This document shows positions 23,802 through 33,115 of a DNA stretch of 64,000 nt, in pieces (the first letter of the stretch is position 1; every line of letters begins with the position of its first letter). The translations under genes were made by a program, and so were the position numbers. The stretch comes from Endozoicomonas sp965196975 (GTDB lineage Bacteria > Pseudomonadota > Gammaproteobacteria > Pseudomonadales > Endozoicomonadaceae). The notes beneath the pieces are model-generated. The model saw only the letters and a list, made by a program, of their open reading frames with translations. It was not told the origin of the DNA and ran no database searches. Location of the stretch: positions 1,364,001-1,428,000 of the forward strand of contig NZ_OZ239981.1 of the NCBI RefSeq assembly GCF_965196975.1. Direction: 5' to 3'.

Positions 23802-25037
23802 ATGATCAAAAAACTATGTCTGGTTTTACTGGGCTGCTGCGTGGCTTTTTCTGTTAATTCTGTGGAGACAGATCCAGTCACTAGAGCAAATAAGCTCTAT
23901 GAAGCGGGCAATAGAGACCAAGCTAAATCCTTGTACACATTGGCAGCGGAGCAGGGTAAGGCTGAAGCCCACTTCAGGCTTGCCTACCAATATATCCTGC
24001 CAGATGAGCAGCGCGCGTTTCACTACCAACAAGCCGCCTTGCAAGGTCATCAAGAGGCATTAAAGTATTATCTTGAAGCGGTCTTTTTTCGAGCTGGCAG
24101 CATAAAAATGTCTGATCCGAAAAGTGCTCTTGCTGCCTATCAGGCAGCCAAGAAACAGAATCCCAACTTGTCTCTTTATGATGAAGATCGAAGTGTCCAA
24201 ATTCTCACCTATGCTGCTGAAGTGCCAGAGCGAGATATCGATGCCTTTTTCGATACTTATCAGGTAGAAGATGAAGATGGTAAGTGGCCTTTCTACGATG
24301 TATGGGAACTGGCAGAGCAAGCTTCAAAGGAAGGAGGTATATTTGGCAAACCAGACCCTGAGCTTACCTTATGGTTGATTACCCGTGGAGGACATGTTCC
24401 TGCTGAGCTGTCTTATGCGGTTAAGGATTACTATCAGCATTGGAAAAACAATCAAGTGGTACCCTTCGACATTTGTCAGTATGTGACCAGTGGCGATGGC
24501 GCTGGCTTTTGCGCGAGGCGTGTTGCTGATGAGCAGGAAATACGCCGGCAGAGTGACTTGGCTGCTCTAAAAGAGCAACTGTCAGGCGAAAACCGTGCTT
24601 TAGTTGATGTCGCCTATCAAGAAATGGAAGCTTTTGTTACCCTCAAAGCTTATCAAGAAGAAATGCACGGTGGTACGGGGCGATTAGCGTGGATATCGGA
24701 ATCGATTCAGGAGCAGAAAAATCGATATATCGAAATGCTTGAAAAAGCCCTTCAGGGCAATATCGAACGAGTGGCGGCGCCATTGGCTGACACAGATAAT
24801 AGGTTGAATACCACTTATAAAGTGGTAATGAGTAAGATTAAACAGCAGTCTTCAGGCAGTGAGATGCCAAAGCCTCAGGAGTTAAGGGAGGTGCAGAGGC
24901 AGTGGATCAAGTTCCGAGATGCAACATGCAGTTTGCTCGCTTCCATTGATCAGCAGTTTCAAGAGCAATGCCTTAATAGCTTAACGGCTCAGAGAGAGCA
25001 GCAGTTGGAAGATATTATGCATATACCGGAGATCTGA
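23802..25037 (+). CDS. Sel1/TPR-like and LprI (DUF1311) domain exported protein
   Basis: A 411-residue protein. The start at 23802 is chosen because it opens a signal peptide (MIKKLCLVLLGCCVAFS); a longer in-frame start at 23733 would bury it. The N-terminal region has Sel1/TPR-like alpha repeats (ANKLYEAGNRDQAKSLYTLAAEQG, then HFRLAYQY). The C-terminal 90 residues form a LprI-like DUF1311 domain with LNTTYKVVM and QRQWIKFRDATC, known from lysozyme-inhibitor-like proteins. A periplasmic envelope role is likely, but lysozyme inhibition is not established for this family in general. An IS copy begins 81 bp downstream. Confidence 0.78.
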   Translation: MIKKLCLVLLGCCVAFSVNSVETDPVTRANKLYEAGNRDQAKSLYTLAAEQGKAEAHFRLAYQYILPDEQRAFHYQQAALQGHQEALKYYLEAVFFRAGSIKMSDPKSALAAYQAAKKQNPNLSLYDEDRSVQILTYAAEVPERDIDAFFDTYQVEDEDGKWPFYDVWELAEQASKEGGIFGKPDPELTLWLITRGGHVPAELSYAVKDYYQHWKNNQVVPFDICQYVTSGDGAGFCARRVADEQEIRRQSDLAALKEQLSGENRALVDVAYQEMEAFVTLKAYQEEMHGGTGRLAWISESIQEQKNRYIEMLEKALQGNIERVAAPLADTDNRLNTTYKVVMSKIKQQSSGSEMPKPQELREVQRQWIKFRDATCSLLASIDQQFQEQCLNSLTAQREQQLEDIMHIPEI

Positions 25038-25118
25038 TTCACAGTGCCCCACAGCTGAATATTACTGCCAGCTTGATGGCCTGACTGAGGGAGATACCCG
25101 CTCCACTCTAAATTAAAG

Positions 25119-26717
25119 GTAACTATTCAGCACCCAGCAAAGGCGTATTGTTGTAATTTCGAACCGCTTTAAGAAGCGCCTGAAATATGTTCAACCCCTG
25201 CTTTTTAGCAGATGATAAATAGCTTCGGATTCGGGTAAACATGGTACCTCCGTCTTCGCTTCTGAAGCAGCCTGAGATCTTCTGCTTAAGTTTGGCCATC
25301 CTGGCATCACGTTCACTGCCATTGTTATCGAAGGGAATTGAAAAGTCCGACATGAAGCGCAACGTTTCAACCTTAAACTCAATAAGCCTTTTGAACAGGT
25401 TGTAGGCCTTGGTATTCCTGACCTTCTTACGTCCAAGCACCTGTCGTTGTTTTTCCATATAAGCGGTTTCCTTCGTGAGAGCCCTTTGAAGGATTTGGTC
25501 GTATATCGTCTCAATGCGAAGCTGTATTGCACCAGGCATTTGAGTCAGACCGGCTGCTTTGTATTTCTTGCAGAAGTGCCAGGAGAGCGTAAGCAATTTC
25601 ATCAGCCGCAGAGCCAGCTTATTCGCATCCCTATCGACAACTCCCTGAAGCTCTCTCAGATGATGGGCATTACAAAGCACATGCACTGCCGCATAGGCAA
25701 AGTAGGACTTCCAATGATCGTGAACCAGAATGCCTGCAAAAGTCAGCAGGATGCCCATTGCATCCATTGCTTCACAACCTCGCCTTTCTGAGAGGTAGTA
25801 AAGCGTCCATTGGTCATCTCGCATAATGTGTAACCACCACAGTGAACCGTCAACCCGCATGCCAGTTTCATCCGCTCCTGCAACCGGACTTTCTTGTAAA
25901 GCATCGCGGATACTCTGCTCAGTAGAGGCCAGGTTCTCATGGGTATAGGCAACAAAATTGGCAACAGAGCCTGCGCTGACACTCATGCAATAAATAGTAT
26001 TGAAATACTCAGACACCCGGTGATATGGGATGAAGTGATACTGGTTTAAATGAACAGCCATTGCCTGAGTCACTTCTCCGTATTGAGCAGCGGCTTTCAC
26101 TCCTTGGGGAAACTCAGCGGTGTTCCGTTTACCACAAGGACATACTTTAACGTCTGCCCAGTACGCGGTAACTTCAAATTCTCCGGGTCTACCTGGATCA
26201 AAAACCTGTCGCTCAATGTATTTGGTGGGTTTAATATCGATAAGCGAAGACTGGCAACAGCAACATTTTTCAACCTTCAGATGCCTGACATAATCGGGTA
26301 AGGCGACACGTCTCAAACAAGAGCCTTGATGACCTTTCTGGCCACCTGGTTTATTGCCTGAAGATGGTCTAAGGCTTTTGGGGTTCGGTGTTTCCTGTGA
26401 GGAGCAGGGGGCTTCTTTGGAAGATGTATCACCTTTATCACTCCCTTTTTTACTGGGCTTTTGATAACCATCTGACGATGGTGGCTTACTACTGTTTTGA
26501 CTGTTTTTATTAACCCTTTCTTCCAGTTCGCTGCAACGTTCCCGTAAAAGCGCATTCTCGGTCCGAAGCTCTTCATTCTCTTTAAGGAGAGCTTCGGTAA
26601 ACGGAGTAGCTGGGAAGTCTGGTTCCATACTGGAGATTTGTTAGAAAAATTGAGTATAAGATGATGGTCGAAAAATCAGAAAATTCCAGATTTATATGAA
26701 GGGTGCTGAATAGTTAC
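25119..26717 (-). mobile_element. IS66-family element, copy 3 (minus orientation)
   Basis: A complete 1599-bp element with the same 17-bp ends as copy 2, in reverse orientation. The flanking 8-mers differ (AATTAAAG on the left, CCAGCAGT on the right), so there is no target duplication. The right flank, read on the minus strand as ACTGCTGG, is the partner of the right flank of copy 4. This indicates that copies 3 and 4 have exchanged flanks by recombination. Confidence 0.95.
25123..26628 (-). CDS. IS66-family transposase TnpC (copy 3)
   Basis: A full-length 501-residue transposase with the same translation as copies 2 and 4. Such identity implies recent spread within this genome and supplies long perfect homology for recombination between copies. 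It reads on the minus strand, opposite to copy 4. The gene appears intact and potentially active. Confidence 0.95.
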   Translation of the reverse strand: MEPDFPATPFTEALLKENEELRTENALLRERCSELEERVNKNSQNSSKPPSSDGYQKPSKKGSDKGDTSSKEAPCSSQETPNPKSLRPSSGNKPGGQKGHQGSCLRRVALPDYVRHLKVEKCCCCQSSLIDIKPTKYIERQVFDPGRPGEFEVTAYWADVKVCPCGKRNTAEFPQGVKAAAQYGEVTQAMAVHLNQYHFIPYHRVSEYFNTIYCMSVSAGSVANFVAYTHENLASTEQSIRDALQESPVAGADETGMRVDGSLWWLHIMRDDQWTLYYLSERRGCEAMDAMGILLTFAGILVHDHWKSYFAYAAVHVLCNAHHLRELQGVVDRDANKLALRLMKLLTLSWHFCKKYKAAGLTQMPGAIQLRIETIYDQILQRALTKETAYMEKQRQVLGRKKVRNTKAYNLFKRLIEFKVETLRFMSDFSIPFDNNGSERDARMAKLKQKISGCFRSEDGGTMFTRIRSYLSSAKKQGLNIFQALLKAVRNYNNTPLLGAE

Positions 26718-26883
26718 CCAGCAGTTTGATCGAGAGGGCCGACTCCAGCCTTGAGATCTGTCGGCTCACCGCCGACGGCGTAACGCCAAGTTTCTTTCCC
26801 GCAGCAGTAAAGCTCTCACATTCAACAACAGTGACAAAAGCAGCCAGGTCCGGCATGAGCGAGATCAGTTTATTTGTGTCCAT
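26718..26883 (-). pseudogene. LysR-family regulator, N-terminal fragment
   Basis: The first 55 codons of a LysR-type regulator contain the winged helix-turn-helix (FVTVVECESFTAAGKKLG, then TPSAVSRQISRLE). The frame is cut after KLLG by the IS terminus at 26717. The missing effector domain is found at 31567-32317 on the opposite strand, beyond IS copy 4. The last eight native bases (ACTGCTGG on the minus strand) are duplicated there at 31567-31574. It lies divergent to the EamA transporter gene, the usual layout for a regulator and its target. Confidence 0.92.
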
Positions 26884-27030
26884 ACGTCAAAAATCATGTT
26901 CTTTTAAAGGTCATTATAAACATCAAAGACATCTATTAGCATAAACATCAGGCTAAATTCACCATACCCGATAGAAAAAATTGAAAATCAAAATTTATCA
27001 ACAATTTGTTGAGTAACAGTCAGATTTGCT

Positions 27031-27939
27031 ATGTATACATTGATTCAAACAGGGGTTAATAATAACAAGCGACATCTGGCAGAGCTTTCTCTGCTGTTAG
27101 TCGCCATATTCTGGGGAACCAGCTATGGATTAACCAAAGAGGCGCTTACTTATGTCACAGTACTCGGATTTCTTACCATCCGGTTTCTGATGACATTCTG
27201 CATTTTACTTCCGGTACTATACAGAGAACTAAAGTCGGGTAACGCATACGACTGGAAATATGCACTACCAACAGGCTGTATACTGCTGCTGATCTTCCTC
27301 TGCGAAACGTATGGCGTGGCCAACACAACAGCATCTAACGCTGCCTTTCTAATCAGTCTTTGCGTTCTCATTACCCCCTTTATCGAATGGGTGGTATTCA
27401 AAAATTATCCCGGAGGAAAAATTTTTCTGAATGCCACTTTATGTCTGATCGGTGTACTTCTGCTCTCTTATAACCAGACAGTGGGAATTAGCATAAACCT
27501 GGGCGATGGTTTTATACTCCTTGCCGCCCTTTTCAGAGGGATTATGGTTATTGTCACCAGAAAACTGATGATTGAACGACAGCTCTCATCAATTAGCCTG
27601 ACAGCGATTCAATCCGGAGTTGTTGGTGTCAGCGCATTGCTACTCTGCCTGATGATTAACCCGGAAGCCAATATCCATATTCCTACGTCCCCTGCATTCT
27701 GGTTCACCACTCTCTACTTAGTACTGTTCTGCACTATCTTTGCATTTTTTGCACAGAACTACGGTGTTCGTCAGACCTCGCCATCCAGGGTCGCATTACT
27801 GATGGGAACCGAACCAGCTTTTGGCGCAGCCTTCGCAATTCTATGGCTGGGAGAACACTTATTATGGCTGCAGATCCTGGGCGGGGTATTAATTATCGCA
27901 TCCGCAACTTACAGTTCTATGGATAAAGCCCATGATTAA
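27031..27939 (+). CDS. EamA/DMT-superfamily transporter
   Basis: A 302-residue inner-membrane transporter with about ten helices in two EamA repeats. The first repeat includes VAIFWGTSYGLTKEAL (about 24-39) and the second includes NYGVRQTSPSRVALLMGTEPAFGA (about 248-271), typical of the family. These carriers export small metabolites such as amino acids; the substrate cannot be told. The gene is divergent from the broken LysR gene, which was probably its regulator. Its control is therefore likely lost. An imperfectly spaced inverted repeat GCCCATGG/CCATGGGC lies just downstream (27957-27975). Confidence 0.85.
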   Translation: MYTLIQTGVNNNKRHLAELSLLLVAIFWGTSYGLTKEALTYVTVLGFLTIRFLMTFCILLPVLYRELKSGNAYDWKYALPTGCILLLIFLCETYGVANTTASNAAFLISLCVLITPFIEWVVFKNYPGGKIFLNATLCLIGVLLLSYNQTVGISINLGDGFILLAALFRGIMVIVTRKLMIERQLSSISLTAIQSGVVGVSALLLCLMINPEANIHIPTSPAFWFTTLYLVLFCTIFAFFAQNYGVRQTSPSRVALLMGTEPAFGAAFAILWLGEHLLWLQILGGVLIIASATYSSMDKAHD

Positions 27940-28032
27940 AGCTCTATTCTATCGAAGCCCATGGGCACCATGGGCAAGGATGTTATCCGATAACTGACTG
28001 GTAGAGCATGCGGTTCCAGAGTCAGACACTCA

Positions 28033-28500
28033 TCACTGAGTTTCGGATAGCTGCAAACGTTCCGCTTCTGCAACAATCATTGCCTCCAGTTTATGCAGGT
28101 TTTCCTGAACCCGCTGAATTCCAATTTGCCCACCCCTAGCAAAAAGAACCGGCATTTTTTCAATCGTCTTCTGACCTACCGCTGTTTGATAAAATGCGTT
28201 CAACTCACGCAGCTCAGAAGCTGTAAACTCCTCGGCATATAGCTTGATCATCTCGGGCTTAAGGCTCTTATAACTCATAAACTCTTCAAAAAAATCAGCA
28301 ATAACGGGCTTGAATGGCACTAGCGATGGATTCTGCTGCACCTGAAGATCCATCATCTGGGTCATCGATTGCTCTATTGCTCTTTCCGCTCCCATCACAT
28401 TCAATAGTTTTTCTGCCTCTCTCTCAGCTTCGCTATTGGCCATGGAAAAAGAACTGAATGCCAGAAGTGTCCCAAACATCATGATACGAGCCAGTCTCAT
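28033..28500 (-). CDS. DUF2059 exported protein
   Basis: A 155-residue protein with a cleavable signal peptide (residues 1-21, ending SMA). Then comes an all-helical DUF2059 domain, in which the segment ELRELNAFYQTAVGQKTIEKMP (about 95-116) is typical. The domain is common in proteobacterial periplasmic proteins with no established function. It is convergent with the EamA gene and lies inside the segment bounded by the two inverted IS copies. Confidence 0.8.
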   Translation of the reverse strand: MRLARIMMFGTLLAFSSFSMANSEAEREAEKLLNVMGAERAIEQSMTQMMDLQVQQNPSLVPFKPVIADFFEEFMSYKSLKPEMIKLYAEEFTASELRELNAFYQTAVGQKTIEKMPVLFARGGQIGIQRVQENLHKLEAMIVAEAERLQLSETQ

Positions 28501-28862
28501 GAAAAAACCTTTTGTTGTAATTGTGAATGAGAGACTCTACTGAATTTGGTCATACTTTAAAAGGAATGGGTTGAGATGGCTATTGATTGAAAGTGCGGTC
28601 AGGGTATTTTCAAGTTACTACTTCAGATACGATTCACACTGTAGTCAGCATGCATAATGTTGTGTATGAACATTCTCTCTAGCTCAGCAAAGATAAAAAA
28701 TACATGAGAGGTATTTTATGAAATACCCTTGCATACATCATAAGAATAGAAATGCCTGCGGGTGTTAATCAATCAGTTTATATCTGAGGGTCAAGTTAAA
28801 ACCTGGGTTATATACATCTGATTTTTAAATCAAATCTTCCTGACCATTTAACACCATTTATA
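28501..28862. other. Intergenic region, 362 bp
   Basis: This AT-rich spacer lies between the DUF2059 gene start and the kinase gene stop. A 7-bp hairpin (GGTATTT/AAATACC at 28710-28727) is the only structure noted. No gene is visible. It must contain the DUF2059 promoter. Confidence 0.45.
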
Positions 28863-29930
28863 TTAAGCTGCAGCGGCTGCAATAATATTCTCTATACGAT
28901 CAATATCAGTACTCCTATTAATAATCCATGGGTGATTCATCATTTCTTGTGCCGTTGCTCTATGTTCAGCAATTGGATGCATGAAACGACACGCGTAATC
29001 AGCCATAGGCTTTAACACCTGCATTTTTTCATACATTTCAGTCGCCTTATCATAAAGGGGATCGAAAGTGGCGGGCTGATCTTTTTCTGATATCTGCATC
29101 ATCAATTCATCAAAAGATACATCCTCTATCACTTTTTGATAAGAGCCATCCTCCTTTGGTGTTGTAAATGCCTTCATAGCCTGCCTGAATAGAAAGGCTT
29201 TTTCTGTCCTCTGGCTTGGTGCAAGGCCCTCAGTTTTCGCACCATTACTGAAAGCGTGTCCTTTCCCCCCCAGCAGGTAATCGTGCATCATGAACTGCAT
29301 TTGACCCAGTGCATAATTATCGATCGCAATATTTGCTTTCACAGCATGTGCAGATCCCTGCAAAGAATCTATTGCTTCCGGAGGAGTATAATCCTCATGC
29401 CCACAAACCACTCGGCCGTCTCCCGCGCAGCTGGCGGACTGGCCAAAATCAATCAATTTCAATAATTTTGATTCAGAGTCCCACATAAAGTTCGACGCTT
29501 TCAAATCTCCATGAATTCTATTTGCCTCTTGCAAGTAAAGCATCGCATCCAGCTTTTGCTGCTCTAAAAAGGCTAAGGTATCACTCAATTCATGAAGAGT
29601 AATATCTCCCTTCTCAAATTGTTCGCAAAGCTTGTTGTTAAGTCCACTCAAATCAGGCCCTTGAATCAAACCAAAGAGAACCCCTTCTTCCTGATCAACT
29701 TTGGCAAACCCTCCACACTCAACAATATTTGGGTGTACTCCCAACGCCTCAAGAACCTCAACCTCATGTTTCAGTTTTGCCAGGTTGGCTTCTTTCTCTT
29801 CTCTCGAGTCTCCCTGTGCTGTCTTCAAGGCAAAATTACATGTTCTCTTATTATCAATGTCCTGTTCAACCAAATACACTTTACCAAATCTGCCACTTCC
29901 CAGCTCTTTACTTAAAACGGCGTTTTCCAA
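28863..29930 (-). CDS. Eukaryotic-like Ser/Thr protein kinase, 5' end lost to IS
   Basis: A 355-residue kinase domain counted from a TTG at 29930. It has the glycine loop GSGRFGKV (11-18), the ATP-anchoring Lys36, the helix-C Glu56, catalytic loop HGDLKASN (140-147), DFG at 161-163 and a YTPPEA segment replacing APE. All catalytic residues are present, with HGD in place of HRD. The frame stays open upstream for 12 more codons to the IS copy 4 border at 29967, then hits a stop in the IS. The native N-terminus and start are therefore missing, and the TTG may not be a real start. No signal peptide or membrane helix remains. Substrates are unknown; a role in host interaction is speculation. Confidence 0.75.
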   Translation of the reverse strand: MENAVLSKELGSGRFGKVYLVEQDIDNKRTCNFALKTAQGDSREEKEANLAKLKHEVEVLEALGVHPNIVECGGFAKVDQEEGVLFGLIQGPDLSGLNNKLCEQFEKGDITLHELSDTLAFLEQQKLDAMLYLQEANRIHGDLKASNFMWDSESKLLKLIDFGQSASCAGDGRVVCGHEDYTPPEAIDSLQGSAHAVKANIAIDNYALGQMQFMMHDYLLGGKGHAFSNGAKTEGLAPSQRTEKAFLFRQAMKAFTTPKEDGSYQKVIEDVSFDELMMQISEKDQPATFDPLYDKATEMYEKMQVLKPMADYACRFMHPIAEHRATAQEMMNHPWIINRSTDIDRIENIIAAAAA

Positions 29931-29967
29931 GTTTAAAGGTAGAGATGAAGCACCCGTTTCTTCAACA

Positions 29968-31566
29968 GTAACTATTCAGCACCCTTCATATAAATCTGGA
30001 ATTTTCTGATTTTTCGACCATCATCTTATACTCAATTTTTCTAACAAATCTCCAGTATGGAACCAGACTTCCCAGCTACTCCGTTTACCGAAGCTCTCCT
30101 TAAAGAGAATGAAGAGCTTCGGACCGAGAATGCGCTTTTACGGGAACGTTGCAGCGAACTGGAAGAAAGGGTTAATAAAAACAGTCAAAACAGTAGTAAG
30201 CCACCATCGTCAGATGGTTATCAAAAGCCCAGTAAAAAAGGGAGTGATAAAGGTGATACATCTTCCAAAGAAGCCCCCTGCTCCTCACAGGAAACACCGA
30301 ACCCCAAAAGCCTTAGACCATCTTCAGGCAATAAACCAGGTGGCCAGAAAGGTCATCAAGGCTCTTGTTTGAGACGTGTCGCCTTACCCGATTATGTCAG
30401 GCATCTGAAGGTTGAAAAATGTTGCTGTTGCCAGTCTTCGCTTATCGATATTAAACCCACCAAATACATTGAGCGACAGGTTTTTGATCCAGGTAGACCC
30501 GGAGAATTTGAAGTTACCGCGTACTGGGCAGACGTTAAAGTATGTCCTTGTGGTAAACGGAACACCGCTGAGTTTCCCCAAGGAGTGAAAGCCGCTGCTC
30601 AATACGGAGAAGTGACTCAGGCAATGGCTGTTCATTTAAACCAGTATCACTTCATCCCATATCACCGGGTGTCTGAGTATTTCAATACTATTTATTGCAT
30701 GAGTGTCAGCGCAGGCTCTGTTGCCAATTTTGTTGCCTATACCCATGAGAACCTGGCCTCTACTGAGCAGAGTATCCGCGATGCTTTACAAGAAAGTCCG
30801 GTTGCAGGAGCGGATGAAACTGGCATGCGGGTTGACGGTTCACTGTGGTGGTTACACATTATGCGAGATGACCAATGGACGCTTTACTACCTCTCAGAAA
30901 GGCGAGGTTGTGAAGCAATGGATGCAATGGGCATCCTGCTGACTTTTGCAGGCATTCTGGTTCACGATCATTGGAAGTCCTACTTTGCCTATGCGGCAGT
31001 GCATGTGCTTTGTAATGCCCATCATCTGAGAGAGCTTCAGGGAGTTGTCGATAGGGATGCGAATAAGCTGGCTCTGCGGCTGATGAAATTGCTTACGCTC
31101 TCCTGGCACTTCTGCAAGAAATACAAAGCAGCCGGTCTGACTCAAATGCCTGGTGCAATACAGCTTCGCATTGAGACGATATACGACCAAATCCTTCAAA
31201 GGGCTCTCACGAAGGAAACCGCTTATATGGAAAAACAACGACAGGTGCTTGGACGTAAGAAGGTCAGGAATACCAAGGCCTACAACCTGTTCAAAAGGCT
31301 TATTGAGTTTAAGGTTGAAACGTTGCGCTTCATGTCGGACTTTTCAATTCCCTTCGATAACAATGGCAGTGAACGTGATGCCAGGATGGCCAAACTTAAG
31401 CAGAAGATCTCAGGCTGCTTCAGAAGCGAAGACGGAGGTACCATGTTTACCCGAATCCGAAGCTATTTATCATCTGCTAAAAAGCAGGGGTTGAACATAT
31501 TTCAGGCGCTTCTTAAAGCGGTTCGAAATTACAACAATACGCCTTTGCTGGGTGCTGAATAGTTAC
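29968..31566 (+). mobile_element. IS66-family element, copy 4 (plus orientation)
   Basis: A complete 1599-bp element, identical in layout to copies 2 and 3. The left flank is the truncated kinase (CTTCAACA) and the right flank ACTGCTGG continues the broken LysR gene. The two flanks do not match each other, but the right one matches the LysR half beside copy 3. Copies 3 and 4 thus form a 1.6-kb perfect inverted repeat around 26718-29967. Confidence 0.95.
30057..31562 (+). CDS. IS66-family transposase TnpC (copy 4)
   Basis: A full-length 501-residue transposase with the same translation as copies 2 and 3 and with no frameshift or stop. The gene ends 4 bp from the right terminus of the element. 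Its position directly against the LysR C-terminal half means the IS stop codon ends any read-through into that fragment. Confidence 0.95.
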   Translation: MEPDFPATPFTEALLKENEELRTENALLRERCSELEERVNKNSQNSSKPPSSDGYQKPSKKGSDKGDTSSKEAPCSSQETPNPKSLRPSSGNKPGGQKGHQGSCLRRVALPDYVRHLKVEKCCCCQSSLIDIKPTKYIERQVFDPGRPGEFEVTAYWADVKVCPCGKRNTAEFPQGVKAAAQYGEVTQAMAVHLNQYHFIPYHRVSEYFNTIYCMSVSAGSVANFVAYTHENLASTEQSIRDALQESPVAGADETGMRVDGSLWWLHIMRDDQWTLYYLSERRGCEAMDAMGILLTFAGILVHDHWKSYFAYAAVHVLCNAHHLRELQGVVDRDANKLALRLMKLLTLSWHFCKKYKAAGLTQMPGAIQLRIETIYDQILQRALTKETAYMEKQRQVLGRKKVRNTKAYNLFKRLIEFKVETLRFMSDFSIPFDNNGSERDARMAKLKQKISGCFRSEDGGTMFTRIRSYLSSAKKQGLNIFQALLKAVRNYNNTPLLGAE

Positions 31567-32317
31567 ACTGCTGGAAAGAACCACACGACAGGTCAGGATC
31601 AGTGAATCTGGAAAACCAACCTATGATTATTGTCGTGTAATGCTGGATTCGGCAAGGGAGGCTGTTCATGCGTCCGGTCATGATAAGTCGGATCCAGCGG
31701 GTTATCTCCGGATTGCCGTTCCAAAGGCATTTGGCAAGCAGGTTCTTGAACCCCTGATTTTTCCTTTTCTTGCCCAGTATCCGAATATCCGTCTTAAGCT
31801 GAAGATCACCGATTATTTTGTGGATCCGATTAAGGATGAAGTGGATGCCATCTTCAGGATCACTGATCATCCCATAGAAGGTCTTGTTTCACGCTCTCTG
31901 GGGCAGGTCGAACTTCAGCTCTGTGCAACGCCAGAGTAGTTGCGGCAGTATGGAACCCCTGAGCATCCCAAAGACCTGGTCAGACATAATTGTCTCTACC
32001 TTGGGGAAAAGACAGATGATAACCACTGGGAATTTGTGTGCGGGGATCAAAAAGTCCGGGTTGCCGTAGACGGTCAGTATGCCGTGAATCATACCGAAAT
32101 GCGCTTGAATGGCATTCTTCAGGGACTCGGTATTGGTATGTTGCCCAGCTTTACAGCCGAGCCAGCGTTGCGGGAAGGGACGATTGTACAGGTGCTTGCA
32201 GACTGGAAAGTGATGGGGAATTACCAGGGCAGGATTAATATTCAGTACCCAAGGTCAAGGTATGTTCCTGCTCAGCTTCGCTGTTTTATTGATTATCTGG
32301 TAAATGAGATGACATGA
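31567..32317 (+). pseudogene. LysR-family regulator, C-terminal fragment with internal stop
   Basis: This is the remainder of the LysR gene whose start is at 26883. Joining the halves at the duplicated ACTGCTGG gives a continuous frame through KLLERTTRQVRISESG, the normal LysR linker, and a family-sized protein of about 305 residues. The substrate-binding domain follows. An in-frame TAG at 31937-31939 interrupts it in ATPE-stop-LRQYGTPEHP, where relatives usually have a Tyr. The gene is thus disabled twice. The nonsense change probably followed the IS insertion, but the order is inferred. Confidence 0.9.
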
Positions 32318-32398
32318 GCGCGGAATCTGATAATTTAGCGGCTAGTCCTAAGGACGGGATTCGTTATTTTTTAAACAAAAGCATCAGGTGGAAGAAAC

Positions 32399-33115
32399 AT
32401 GAGTACCGGTAGAGTCAGTGCCTTGATACTGGGCATTTCTGTTTTTCTGGGGCTTTCCTGTCTGGGGTATTTGTTGGCGAATGCTGCCATTGAGTACAAG
32501 CAGTATGAGAGAAGTGTAACTGTCAAAGGGTTGTCGGAGAGGGAGTATCAGGCAGACGTTGTGATCTGGCCGATTCAGTTTTCAGCGGCAGATAATGATT
32601 TGAAATCGCTCTATGGCACGATTGAGAGCAACACTAGCCGAATCAGAGCATTTCTGGAGAGGAGTGGTATCGCTGCTGATGAAATCAGTCTGATGTCGCC
32701 TGATATTACTGATAAATCGGCCAACCAATATGGCAGCAGCAGTCGTCCGGAGTTTCGCTATACCGCCCTGCAAACCATCACTATTTATTCCAATAATATT
32801 GAGGCGGTACGCTCGGTGATGGAGCGGCTCTCGGACCTCGGTCGGGAAGGCATTGTTTTTACCGGGGGAAATTATGGCTCACAGCCCGAGTACCTGTTTA
32901 CCCGGTTGAATGATGTAAAGCCGGAAATGATTGAGGAAGCGACCCGCAAAGCCCGGGAAGTGGCTGAAAAGTTTGCTTCAGACTCGCAAAGTGAACTGGG
33001 CAAAATCAAGAGAGCCTCTCAGGGGCAGTTTTCGGTCAGCAACCGTGACCGAAATAACCCGCATATCAAGAAAGTCCGGGTGGTTGCGACCATTGAGTAT
33101 TATCTCTCCGATTAA
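32399..33115 (+). CDS. SIMPL-domain (DUF541) protein
   Basis: A 238-residue protein with one N-terminal membrane segment (about 6-28, with a Cys that could be a lipidation site) and a SIMPL/DUF541 domain. Landmarks are VTVKGLSEREYQADVVIWPI (about 40-59) and the C-terminal VRVVATIEYYLSD. Family members are envelope proteins with loose links to stress responses; the molecular function is unsettled. It lies 80 bp after the LysR fragment and 130 bp before prmB on the same strand. Confidence 0.82.
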   Translation: MSTGRVSALILGISVFLGLSCLGYLLANAAIEYKQYERSVTVKGLSEREYQADVVIWPIQFSAADNDLKSLYGTIESNTSRIRAFLERSGIAADEISLMSPDITDKSANQYGSSSRPEFRYTALQTITIYSNNIEAVRSVMERLSDLGREGIVFTGGNYGSQPEYLFTRLNDVKPEMIEEATRKAREVAEKFASDSQSELGKIKRASQGQFSVSNRDRNNPHIKKVRVVATIEYYLSD

